Assembly (NCBI GenBank): GCA_934359755.1
Contig: CAKRLV010000001.1
Coordinates: 124,001-188,000 of the forward strand
Source of the DNA: an uncultured Agathobacter sp.
GTDB lineage: Bacteria; Bacillota; Clostridia; Lachnospirales; Lachnospiraceae
Length of the DNA: 64,000 nucleotides
Reading direction: 5' to 3'
This document shows positions 31,414 to 39,263 of the stretch, piece after piece; the stretch's first letter is position 1, and each line of letters starts with the position of its first letter. Under the pieces are notes generated by a model. It saw only the letters and a list, made by a program, of their open reading frames with translations. It did no database searches and was not told the origin of the DNA. The position numbers and the translations under genes are program-made.

Positions 31414-34260
31414 ATGGCAAAAATGAGAGTTCATGAACTTGCAAAAGAATTAAATATAAAATCACAAGATATAATAGATACCTTAAGTGCTACTGAATAT
31501 GCAGTTAAGAGTGCACAAAGTGGTATCGAAGATGCAGCACAGGAAGTTGTAAGAAAAAAATATTCAAAGACTTCAAATACTGCAAATACAGTAAGTACTG
31601 CAAATACAGTAAGTACTTCAAATAACGAAAAGGCAGCTTCGGAGGAAGAGGCGAAGCCAAAGAAGAAAAATATTACTGCTGTATTTAATGCCCAGTACAG
31701 CAAGCAGGCCAGAAGACCAGCGGGAAACAATAATCATCAGCGTTCAAATGGCAATTCAAGAGCTAATAATTCTAATGATAAGAACGATAGAAACAATGGC
31801 AATGATAGAAATGACCGCCCAAGAAGAAATAATGTTTCAGCAAGACCAGAGACTCATAGTATTATTCGTCCGCGTCCAATCGGAGAAAGAGCTATGAGAC
31901 CTATAAGTGAGAGAACAGCTGGAAACAATGATGATTTTATTGAAAGCCGTCCATCTGCAAAAGCATCTGAGATGCAGTCAAGAAAAAATCAGAACGACAG
32001 AAACGACAGATTTCAGAAAAATGATAGGAATGAGCGTAATGACAGAAACGAGCGTAATTTCAGAAACGAACGTAATGACAGAAACGAGCGTAACGATAGA
32101 AATGAGCGCAATGACAGAAACGAGCGTAATGACAGAAACGAACGTAATGACAGAAACGAACGTCAGTCAAGAAATGGTAACAAACCACAGGGCAGAAACA
32201 ACCAGGGTGGAGAGCGTTTCAACAGAAACAACAAACCACAGGGCGATAGACCTAACTTTGACCGTTCACAGGGAGATTTTAAGAAGCGTGATAACAAGCC
32301 ACGTTTTGACAGAGAGGCACCCGTTGCTGTTGCTGAGGATGTAAGACCTAAAGAGGGCAGAGACAGAAATAATAATGACCGCCGTAAGAAACAGCAGGAT
32401 CATGATAAGCTTGGAAAGCGCCAGGAAAATTATGTAAATCTCGAGAAACATGGTGGAAAGAAGAAACCACAGCAGCAACCACAGCAGCCTAAAGAGGATG
32501 AGAATGAGATCAAGACCATTACTTTGCCAGAGAAGATGACTATTAAAGAGCTTGCTGATAAGATGAAACAGCAGCCATCTGCAATCATCAAGAAGCTTTT
32601 CCTTAAAGGACAGATGGTTACAATGAATTCAGATGTGACATTTGAAGAAGCTGAAGAAATTGCATTGGAATTTAACTATATCTGTGAGGCAGAAGAGAAA
32701 GTTGATGTTATAGCTGAACTCCTAAAGGAGGAAGATGAAGATGTATCTACAATGGTTTCAAGACCACCTGTAGTCTGTGTAATGGGACACGTAGATCATG
32801 GTAAAACATCCCTCCTTGATGCAATACGTTCTACAAAGGTTACTGATCGTGAGGCTGGTGGTATCACACAGCATATTGGTGCTTCCGTAGTATCTATTAA
32901 TGGACAGAATATTACTTTCCTTGATACTCCTGGACATGAGGCATTTACTGCTATGCGTATGAGAGGTGCAAATTCTACAGATATAGCAATACTCGTTGTC
33001 GCTGCAGATGACGGTGTTATGCCACAGACCGTAGAAGCTATCAACCATGCTAAGGCTGCTGGCGTTGAGATTATTGTTGCAGTTAACAAAATTGATAAGC
33101 CTAGTGCAAATATAGATAAAGTAAAACAGGAATTATCAGAGTATGAATTAATTCCAGAAGATTGGGGTGGAAGCACTATTTTCTGTCCAGTTTCTGCACA
33201 TACTAAAGAGGGAATAGATAATCTTCTTGAGATGATTCTTCTTACAGCAGAAGTTCTTGAACTTAAGGCAAATCCTAATCGTAATGCGAGAGGTCTTGTC
33301 ATTGAGGCTCAGCTTGATAAAGGACGTGGTGCAGTTGCAACTATGCTCGTCCAGAAAGGAACTCTTCATGTTGGAGATTCAATTGCATGTGGAAGCAGCT
33401 ATGGTAAAGTACGTGCGATGATTGATGATAACGGAAGAAGAGTCAAAGAGGCTGGTCCTTCAACACCAGTTGAGATTTTAGGATTAAACAGTGTTCCGGC
33501 TGCAGGTGAGACATTTGTAATGTGCGACAATGACAAAGAGGCTAAAGCGTTTGCTGATACTTATATTTCTGAGGAGAAAAATCGTCTTATTGAGGAGACA
33601 AAAGCTAAGATGTCTCTTGACGAATTATTCTCACAGATTCAGAGTGGTAATATGAAGGAACTTGATATTATCGTCAAAGCAGATGTTCAGGGTTCTGTTG
33701 AGGCTGTTAAACAGAGTCTTATGAAGTTATCTAATGAAGAAGTACTTGTTAAGGTTATTCATGGTGGTGTTGGTGCAATCAACGAATCTGATGTTATACT
33801 TGCATCTGCATCAAATGCTATTATCATTGGATTTAATGTTCGTCCAGATCCAATCGCTAAAGCTACAGCAGACCGTGAAGGTGTGGATGTAAGACTTTAT
33901 AAGGTAATTTATAAGGCAATCGAAGATGTAGAAGCTGCTATGAAGGGTATGCTTGATCCGATTTTCGAAGAAAAAGTTATTGGTCATGCAGAAATCAGAC
34001 AGATTTTCAAGGCGTCTGGTGTTGGAAATATTGCTGGTTCTTATGTTCTTGACGGCTTTATGGAACGCGGATGTCGTGTAAGAATCACAAGAGAGGGAGA
34101 GCAGATTTTCGAGGGAGATCTTGCATCACTTAAGAGATATAAAGATGACGTTAAAGAGGTTAAGGCTGGATACGAGTGTGGTCTTGTATTTGATGGATTT
34201 AACGAGATTGCAGAACTTGATTTAGTCGAAGCATATAAGATGGTTGAAGTACCTAGATAG
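31414..34260 (+). CDS. infB: Translation initiation factor IF-2
   Basis: 948-aa GTPase that brings initiator tRNA to the 30S and joins subunits. An N-terminal IF2_N helix (MRVHELAKELNIKSQDIIDT) is followed by a long Asn/Arg/Asp/Glu-rich linker (about 50-365) with many NDRNER repeats, a second IF2_N (about 370-425), the G domain (G1 GHVDHGKTS, G3 DTPGHEAF, G4 NKIDK) and domains II-IV ending EAYKMVEVPR. The linker is larger than in many Firmicutes and strongly repetitive. Confidence 0.98.
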   Translation: MAKMRVHELAKELNIKSQDIIDTLSATEYAVKSAQSGIEDAAQEVVRKKYSKTSNTANTVSTANTVSTSNNEKAASEEEAKPKKKNITAVFNAQYSKQARRPAGNNNHQRSNGNSRANNSNDKNDRNNGNDRNDRPRRNNVSARPETHSIIRPRPIGERAMRPISERTAGNNDDFIESRPSAKASEMQSRKNQNDRNDRFQKNDRNERNDRNERNFRNERNDRNERNDRNERNDRNERNDRNERNDRNERQSRNGNKPQGRNNQGGERFNRNNKPQGDRPNFDRSQGDFKKRDNKPRFDREAPVAVAEDVRPKEGRDRNNNDRRKKQQDHDKLGKRQENYVNLEKHGGKKKPQQQPQQPKEDENEIKTITLPEKMTIKELADKMKQQPSAIIKKLFLKGQMVTMNSDVTFEEAEEIALEFNYICEAEEKVDVIAELLKEEDEDVSTMVSRPPVVCVMGHVDHGKTSLLDAIRSTKVTDREAGGITQHIGASVVSINGQNITFLDTPGHEAFTAMRMRGANSTDIAILVVAADDGVMPQTVEAINHAKAAGVEIIVAVNKIDKPSANIDKVKQELSEYELIPEDWGGSTIFCPVSAHTKEGIDNLLEMILLTAEVLELKANPNRNARGLVIEAQLDKGRGAVATMLVQKGTLHVGDSIACGSSYGKVRAMIDDNGRRVKEAGPSTPVEILGLNSVPAAGETFVMCDNDKEAKAFADTYISEEKNRLIEETKAKMSLDELFSQIQSGNMKELDIIVKADVQGSVEAVKQSLMKLSNEEVLVKVIHGGVGAINESDVILASASNAIIIGFNVRPDPIAKATADREGVDVRLYKVIYKAIEDVEAAMKGMLDPIFEEKVIGHAEIRQIFKASGVGNIAGSYVLDGFMERGCRVRITREGEQIFEGDLASLKRYKDDVKEVKAGYECGLVFDGFNEIAELDLVEAYKMVEVPR
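31990..32170 (+). repeat. Repetitive NDRNER-coding tract in infB
   Basis: About ten near-identical 18-bp units (each encoding N-D-R-N-E-R with occasional F/Q changes) in the IF-2 linker. The DNA units differ mostly at third bases, so the repeat is partly old, partly recent. Likely to vary in length between strains. Confidence 0.85.
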
Positions 34261-34274
34261 AAAGTAGGCTTGAA

Positions 34275-34649
34275 TTGAGAAAAAATAGTATTAAAAATAT
34301 ACGTATTAACGAAGAAGTAATGCGTGAATTATCAAATATTATCCGTGGTGAAATCAAAGATCCAAGAATAAATCCTATGACAAGCGTTGTTGCTGTTGAG
34401 GTCGCTCCTGACCTTAAGACAGCAAAAGCGTATATAAGTGTATTAGGAGACGAAAAATCCCAGCAGGATACAATCAAAGGTTTGGTATCAGCAGAAGGAT
34501 ATATCAGAAGATTACTTGCGAAATCAATTAATCTTCGCAATACTCCAGAGATTAAATTCATTTTAGATCAGTCAATTGAATATGGAATTAATATGTCTAA
34601 GAAAATTGATGAAGTGACAAAGGATTTAAAAGAAGATGACAACGATTGA
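34275..34649 (+). CDS. rbfA: Ribosome-binding factor A
   Basis: 124-aa KH-like 30S maturation factor. Family features: IRINEEVMRELSNIIRGEIK at the N-terminus, the DLKTAKAYISVLGDE strand and the IKFILDQSIEYGINMSKKI end. Start is probably TTG 34275. The 3' end overlaps the next gene by 14 bp. Confidence 0.95.
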   Translation: MRKNSIKNIRINEEVMRELSNIIRGEIKDPRINPMTSVVAVEVAPDLKTAKAYISVLGDEKSQQDTIKGLVSAEGYIRRLLAKSINLRNTPEIKFILDQSIEYGINMSKKIDEVTKDLKEDDND

Positions 34650-35589
34650 TTTTAAGCAAAATATACAGGATAGCCACACGATTGGAATAGCTGGTCATGT
34701 AAGACCAGATGGTGACTGTGTAGGCTCTACACTTGCTGTCTATAATTACATTAAAAATGAATATCCAGATAAAGAAGTTAAGCTTTTTCTGGATCCAATC
34801 CCTAATATTTTTAAATTTCTTAAAAATAGCGAACAGATTATAAGTAATTACGACAATGAATATGTATTTGATTTATTTATCTGCCTTGATTGTGGAGATC
34901 TTGGAAGACTTGGAATGGCGGCAAAGTATTTTTCAAATGCCAGAACTACCATGTGTATAGACCACCATGTAAGCAATCAGGTTTTTGCTGATTATAATTA
35001 TATTTTTCCAGATGCAAGCTCTACATGTGAGCTGGTCTATGATTTATTCGGTGAAGAATCTGTATCAAAAGAGATCGCTGAGTGTCTTTATACAGGAATG
35101 GTACATGATACTGGTGTATTCCAGTATTCATGTACTTCTGCAAAGACTATGAATATTGCAGGCCGTTTGATGGAGAAAAATATTGATTATCCAAAGATCG
35201 TAGATGATACATTTTATACCAAGACATTTAATCAGAATAAGATATTAGGACAGGCTTTATTAAAAAGTGAGTTATATCTTGATGGGGCATGTATTGTCAG
35301 TGTAATAACAAGGGCAGATATGCATAGGTTTGATGTTCTGCCTAAGCATCTTGATGGAATAGTAAATCAGCTTAGAATTACTAAAGGCGTTAAAGTGGCT
35401 CTTTTCATGTACGAGAATGAAGATGGTACATTTAAGGGTAGTCTGCGAGTGAATGGTGCGACTGACGTGGCAAAGATAGCCGCTTGTTTTGGCGGTGGAG
35501 GCCATGTTAAGGCGGCGGGGTTTTCGATTGAAGGACCAATAGAGACCGCTCTCGAAAAAGTTCTGGCTGTAATTAAAGAAAAACTGTAG
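34636..35589 (+). CDS. nrnA: DHH/DHHA1 phosphoesterase NrnA (oligoribonuclease/pAp phosphatase)
   Basis: 317-aa cytosolic phosphoesterase that degrades short RNA oligomers, and probably pAp/pGpG. Motifs of the DHH family: GHVRPDGDCVGSTLAV, CLDCGDLGRL, the signature DHHVSNQ, TGMVHDTGVFQYS, and the C-terminal DHHA1 GGGGHVKAAGFSI. It overlaps rbfA and is followed 7 bp later by truB, as in many Firmicutes. Confidence 0.93.
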   Translation: MTTIDFKQNIQDSHTIGIAGHVRPDGDCVGSTLAVYNYIKNEYPDKEVKLFLDPIPNIFKFLKNSEQIISNYDNEYVFDLFICLDCGDLGRLGMAAKYFSNARTTMCIDHHVSNQVFADYNYIFPDASSTCELVYDLFGEESVSKEIAECLYTGMVHDTGVFQYSCTSAKTMNIAGRLMEKNIDYPKIVDDTFYTKTFNQNKILGQALLKSELYLDGACIVSVITRADMHRFDVLPKHLDGIVNQLRITKGVKVALFMYENEDGTFKGSLRVNGATDVAKIAACFGGGGHVKAAGFSIEGPIETALEKVLAVIKEKL

Positions 35590-35596
35590 GTATTAT

Positions 35597-36493
35597 ATGG
35601 TTAACGGAATTGTAAATGTATATAAAGAAAAAGGATATACAAGTTTTGATGTGGTAGCGAAGATGCGAGGCATTATGCATCAAAAGAAAATTGGACATAC
35701 AGGCACCCTTGATCCAGATGCGGAAGGGGTGCTTCCCGTTTGTCTCGGGAAAGCAACAAAAGTATGTGAACTTTTAACTGACAAGGACAAGATATATGAA
35801 GCCACACTTTTGCTGGGGGTAGAAACAGATACGCTGGATATATCAGGAAAAGTGCTTAATGAAGCAGCTGTAGAAGTATCAGAAGAACAGATATGCGAAG
35901 CAATACATACTTTTGTCGGAGAAATAATGCAGGTGCCACCTATGTATTCGGCGCTTAAAGTGAATGGACAAAAGCTTTGTGATCTTGCCAGAAAAGGAAT
36001 AACCGTAGAAAGAAAAGCAAGACCGGTTCATATTTTTTCAATTGATATATTAGAGATAAATATCCCGGAAGTAAAAATTAAAATACATTGTTCAAAGGGC
36101 ACCTACATAAGGACGCTGTGTGATGATATTGGTAAAAAACTTGGCTGCTATGGATGTATGAAAGATTTAATCAGAACCAAAGTTTCAGCATTTGAGCTTG
36201 TTGATTCGCTAAAGCTTGAAGAAATAGAAAATATGGTTATGGCAGAAAATTTTGCATTTGTAAGACAAGTTGATAGTGTGTTTGAATCATACGCGAGTGT
36301 TTATGCCAATAGTATGGCAGATAAATTAATTAAGAATGGAAATAAAATACCTGTAAGTTTTATATCCAATATAGAAAATATTGACTTAAATAAGGACGTC
36401 AGACTCTATACATATGATAAGAAATTTGTAGGTATTTACAGATATAATGAATCAGAAGAAGTGATAAAACCTGTAAAGATTTTTATGGATTAA
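35597..36493 (+). CDS. truB: tRNA pseudouridine(55) synthase
   Basis: 298-aa TruB, which makes Ψ55 in the T loop of tRNAs. Catalytic Asp in the GHTGTLDPDAEGVLPVCLGK motif, the DKIYEATLLLGVETDT block and the KGTYIRTLCDDIG motif. Normal length. Next gene ribF lies 32 bp on. Confidence 0.97.
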   Translation: MVNGIVNVYKEKGYTSFDVVAKMRGIMHQKKIGHTGTLDPDAEGVLPVCLGKATKVCELLTDKDKIYEATLLLGVETDTLDISGKVLNEAAVEVSEEQICEAIHTFVGEIMQVPPMYSALKVNGQKLCDLARKGITVERKARPVHIFSIDILEINIPEVKIKIHCSKGTYIRTLCDDIGKKLGCYGCMKDLIRTKVSAFELVDSLKLEEIENMVMAENFAFVRQVDSVFESYASVYANSMADKLIKNGNKIPVSFISNIENIDLNKDVRLYTYDKKFVGIYRYNESEEVIKPVKIFMD

Positions 36494-36525
36494 CAGGAAT
36501 ATACTGCTTTATTCTAAGGAGCAAT

Positions 36526-37470
36526 ATGGAATATATAATAAAGAATCTGAATTATAAATTGGATTCCCCATCGGTTATTACATTGGGAAAATTTGATGGA
36601 TTACACAGAGGACATGAGCTTTTGATAGAAAAGCTAAAAGAAATATGTGCCAGATATAAATACAATTCAGTTGTATTTACATTTGATATTCCCCCAAAAC
36701 CAAATTCAAATCCAGCTGATGCAAAAGTAATTACTACAAACGAAGAAAAAAGATTGATTTTTGAAAATAATGATATTGATGTATTGTTTGAATGTCCATT
36801 TGTAAAAGAAATAATGTTTATGGAACCTGAGGATTTTATTGAATGGATAGTAGATAAATTCAAAGTGAAATATATTGTAGTTGGAACTGATTTTGGTTTT
36901 GGACATAACCGTTCAGGAAATTATGAGACATTGCAGCAATATGCAGATAAATATAACTATGAAGTTGTTGTTATTGACAAAAAGCAATATCACGGCAGGG
37001 ATATCAGCAGTACATATATAAGAGAAGAAATACAAAAAGGCAATATAGAATTGGCAAACAAGCTTCTGGGGTATGAATTTTTTGTGATGGGTGAAATTAT
37101 TCATGGACGCAGACTTGGAAGAACTATCGGAATTCCAACTATAAACATGCAGATGGATACAGTAAAGATGCTTCCTCCATTTGGTGTTTATATAACTAAA
37201 GTGATTATTAATGATAAATGGTATATGGGAGTTTCTAATTTGGGAAGAAAACCTACTGTCGGAGATGATAATCCAATAGGACTTGAAACATATATTATTG
37301 ATTTTTGTCAAAATGTTTACGGACAGGAAGTTGTTGTACAATTTTTGAAATATTTACGTCCAGAGCACAAGTTTGATACGATAGAATTACTTAAAGAACA
37401 GATGAACAAGGACATAATGCAGACTATTAAATATTACAGAAATGTTACAAACCATATTGACAATCAATAG
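36526..37470 (+). CDS. ribF: Bifunctional riboflavin kinase / FAD synthetase
   Basis: 314-aa enzyme: N-terminal FMN adenylyltransferase (LGKFDGLHRGHELLIEKL with the nucleotidyl-transfer H-x-G-H; the ISSTYIREEIQKGNIE motif) and C-terminal flavokinase (IHGRRLGRTIGIPTINMQ; the GVYITKVIINDKWYMGVSNL block). It supplies FMN and FAD, both needed by the Rnf complex and ApbE further downstream. Last gene of the rimP-truB-ribF run; a strong promoter for the next gene overlaps its stop. Confidence 0.96.
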   Translation: MEYIIKNLNYKLDSPSVITLGKFDGLHRGHELLIEKLKEICARYKYNSVVFTFDIPPKPNSNPADAKVITTNEEKRLIFENNDIDVLFECPFVKEIMFMEPEDFIEWIVDKFKVKYIVVGTDFGFGHNRSGNYETLQQYADKYNYEVVVIDKKQYHGRDISSTYIREEIQKGNIELANKLLGYEFFVMGEIIHGRRLGRTIGIPTINMQMDTVKMLPPFGVYITKVIINDKWYMGVSNLGRKPTVGDDNPIGLETYIIDFCQNVYGQEVVVQFLKYLRPEHKFDTIELLKEQMNKDIMQTIKYYRNVTNHIDNQ

Positions 37471-37485
37471 GCAGACTGATATACT
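37457..37485 (+). promoter_or_regulatory. Strong promoter of the NlpC/P60 gene
   Basis: TTGACA (37457-37462), 17-bp spacer, TATACT (37480-37485) with an upstream TG. The -35 box lies within the last codons of ribF. Confidence 0.8.
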
Positions 37486-37523
37486 CAGTAATCGAAAGTG
37501 CAAATGATTGAATAGGAGGACAT

Positions 37524-38663
37524 ATGTTTAATAAAAAAGTATTAAGTCTGTTATGTTTAATTGGTGCATTTACTATCGGAGTCGCTATAACCGGCACTCA
37601 AAATAGTGATAAGACTTCCGCAAAAACGGATGAGACAAAAACTACAACGCAGCTTACAGCAGGCGTTACATCAGCAGAAGTTGATGTATTGTCAGTTGAT
37701 AATTATTATATTACAGCAGGTGTTACATCTGAATTACTTAACCAGACTTTCATCACTGATGTAGATCAGGATATTGTTACATCAGGACAGGAAGAAGATG
37801 AAGATGACAATAATATTATTGCCAGTTATAAGAATCTTGGTATAGCAAATATCACAGAAGGTAACCTTAATATAAGAGATGATGCAGATGCAGGCGGAAA
37901 AGTCGTCGGTAAGATGACAAAGCATAATGCATGTGAGATTCTAGATACAAAAGATGGCTGGTATAAGATTAAGTCGGGTAAAGTTTCAGGATATGTAAAC
38001 AGTGAATATATTCTTACTGGAGATGCAGCTCTTGAAATTGCAAAAGATGAGATTGTAAACATAGCTACTATAGAGAATACACAATCACTGCGTGTTCGTT
38101 CTGAAGCCAAGACAAATGCAAAGACACTTCAGCTGATTGGTGAAGGCGAAGATATGGTTATAATTGATGAGCTGGATGGATGGTACAAGGTAGAAGCTGA
38201 CGATGATAAAGAAGGATATATTTCAGTTGATTATGCCGCTGCATCACAGCAGCTTCCAACCGCTAAGACTGTTACTGAAATAAATGGTGGCAACAGCGGA
38301 GTATCTGACACTCGTGCAGCTCTTGTGCAGTATGCATTACAGTTTGTTGGAAACAGATATGTCTGGGGCGGGACAAGCCTTACAAATGGTGTTGACTGTT
38401 CTGGATTTACAATGCAGATATACGCAAGATTTGGTATCTCATTACCACACCACGCTGCATCACAGCCAGGCTATGGCAAGAAGATAAAGGCATCCGAGGC
38501 TCGTCCAGGAGATTTATTCTTCTATGGAAGTGGCGGAATCGGACATGTAGGAATCTATATTGGTGGAGGCCAGATTGTTCACGCTGCTAATAAACGATCA
38601 GGTATCATAATTTCAAATGCATATTACAGTACACCTAAATGTGTTGTAAGTTATTTGAATTAA
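37524..38663 (+). CDS. Secreted SH3–NlpC/P60 cell-wall endopeptidase
   Basis: 379-aa exported protein: signal peptide (about residues 1-22, LSLLCLIGAFTIGVAI), an acidic/Thr-rich linker, two bacterial SH3 domains (about 110-165, NLNIRDDADAGGKVVG; about 180-240, SLRVRSEAKTNAKTLQ), and a C-terminal NlpC/P60 domain with catalytic Cys in GVDCSGFTMQIY, His in GIGHVGIYIGGG and third polar His in QIVHAANK. It should cleave γ-D-Glu–diamino-acid bonds in peptidoglycan. Own promoter; likely monocistronic. Confidence 0.94.
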   Translation: MFNKKVLSLLCLIGAFTIGVAITGTQNSDKTSAKTDETKTTTQLTAGVTSAEVDVLSVDNYYITAGVTSELLNQTFITDVDQDIVTSGQEEDEDDNNIIASYKNLGIANITEGNLNIRDDADAGGKVVGKMTKHNACEILDTKDGWYKIKSGKVSGYVNSEYILTGDAALEIAKDEIVNIATIENTQSLRVRSEAKTNAKTLQLIGEGEDMVIIDELDGWYKVEADDDKEGYISVDYAAASQQLPTAKTVTEINGGNSGVSDTRAALVQYALQFVGNRYVWGGTSLTNGVDCSGFTMQIYARFGISLPHHAASQPGYGKKIKASEARPGDLFFYGSGGIGHVGIYIGGGQIVHAANKRSGIIISNAYYSTPKCVVSYLN

Positions 38664-38702
38664 TATTTATTTATTTTATTTGAATTAATATTTATTTTTA
38701 TG

Positions 38703-38731
38703 TTTACACACCATACCTACTATGATATACT
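38703..38731 (+). promoter_or_regulatory. rpsO promoter
   Basis: TTTACA (38703-38708), 17-bp spacer, TATACT (38726-38731) with extended TG. Confidence 0.75.
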
Positions 38732-38734
38732 TCT

Positions 38735-38815
38735 AAAGTATGGTTTAGCCCATATTCGGTGGATGGACACTCCGACCTTCTGCTGAGTATCAAGTTTCAC
38801 TGGGCATTAAGAATA
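38735..38815 (+). ncRNA. Structured rpsO leader (candidate S15-binding leader)
   Basis: GCCCA (38748-38752) pairs with TGGGC (38801-38805), closing a domain that contains a GGTGGA...TCC-ACC stem (38758-38777, one bulge) and an unpaired region; the ribosome site follows at 38821. S15 autoregulates through leader RNAs in many phyla; the particular fold could not be matched by name. Confidence 0.6.
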
Positions 38816-38833
38816 ATAAAGGAGGATCAACAC

Positions 38834-39100
38834 ATGATCGCAAAAGAAAAGAAACAGGCAATTATCGCTGAGTATGGAAGAACAGCAAATGATACTGGAT
38901 CACCAGAGGTTCAGGTTGCTATTCTTACAGCAAGAATCCAGGAGTTAACTGAGCATTTAAAGCAGAACCCAAAGGATCATCATTCTAGAAGAGGTATGTT
39001 AAAAATGATCGGTCAGAGACGTGGATTATTATCATACCTTAAGGAAATTGATATCGAGAGATATCGTTCACTTATTGAGCGTTTAGGACTCAGAAAATAA
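38834..39100 (+). CDS. rpsO: 30S ribosomal protein uS15
   Basis: 88-aa primary 16S rRNA-binding protein. Full family pattern: IAKEKKQAIIAEYGRT, TGSPEVQVAILTARIQELT, HHSRRGMLKMIGQRRGLLSY. AAGGAGG precedes ATG 38834; the open frame upstream to 38759 is the leader and not coding. Followed by a terminator and then pnp, the conserved rpsO-pnp order. Confidence 0.98.
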   Translation: MIAKEKKQAIIAEYGRTANDTGSPEVQVAILTARIQELTEHLKQNPKDHHSRRGMLKMIGQRRGLLSYLKEIDIERYRSLIERLGLRK

Positions 39101-39110
39101 TTGTAATTTT

Positions 39111-39140
39111 AGAGCGGAGTTATGTAATTCCGCTCTTTTA
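39111..39140 (+). terminator. Terminator after rpsO
   Basis: AGAGCGGA (39111-39118) with TCCGCTCT (39129-39136), then TTTATT. It separates rpsO from pnp, at least partly. Confidence 0.85.
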
Positions 39141-39163
39141 TTCTTTTTAAAAGTAATTTTATG

Positions 39164-39236
39164 GACAGAAAATATCCCGAGACCACTGAAAAGGGTATAT
39201 TGCATGTATTTTTTTCAGTAGTTTCGGATATCTGTC
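39164..39236 (+). ncRNA. Long hairpin in the pnp leader (probable RNase III processing site)
   Basis: GACAGA (39164-39169) pairs with TCTGTC (39231-39236); TATCC with GGATA, GAGAC with GTTTC and ACTGAAAA with TTTTCAGT continue the stem to roughly 24 bp. It sits 15-20 bp before the pnp ribosome site. In E. coli a comparable pnp leader duplex is cut by RNase III and then removed by PNPase for autoregulation; the same logic here is inference. Confidence 0.65.
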
Positions 39237-39263
39237 AAGTAACATATTTAAAGGAGAAAATTT

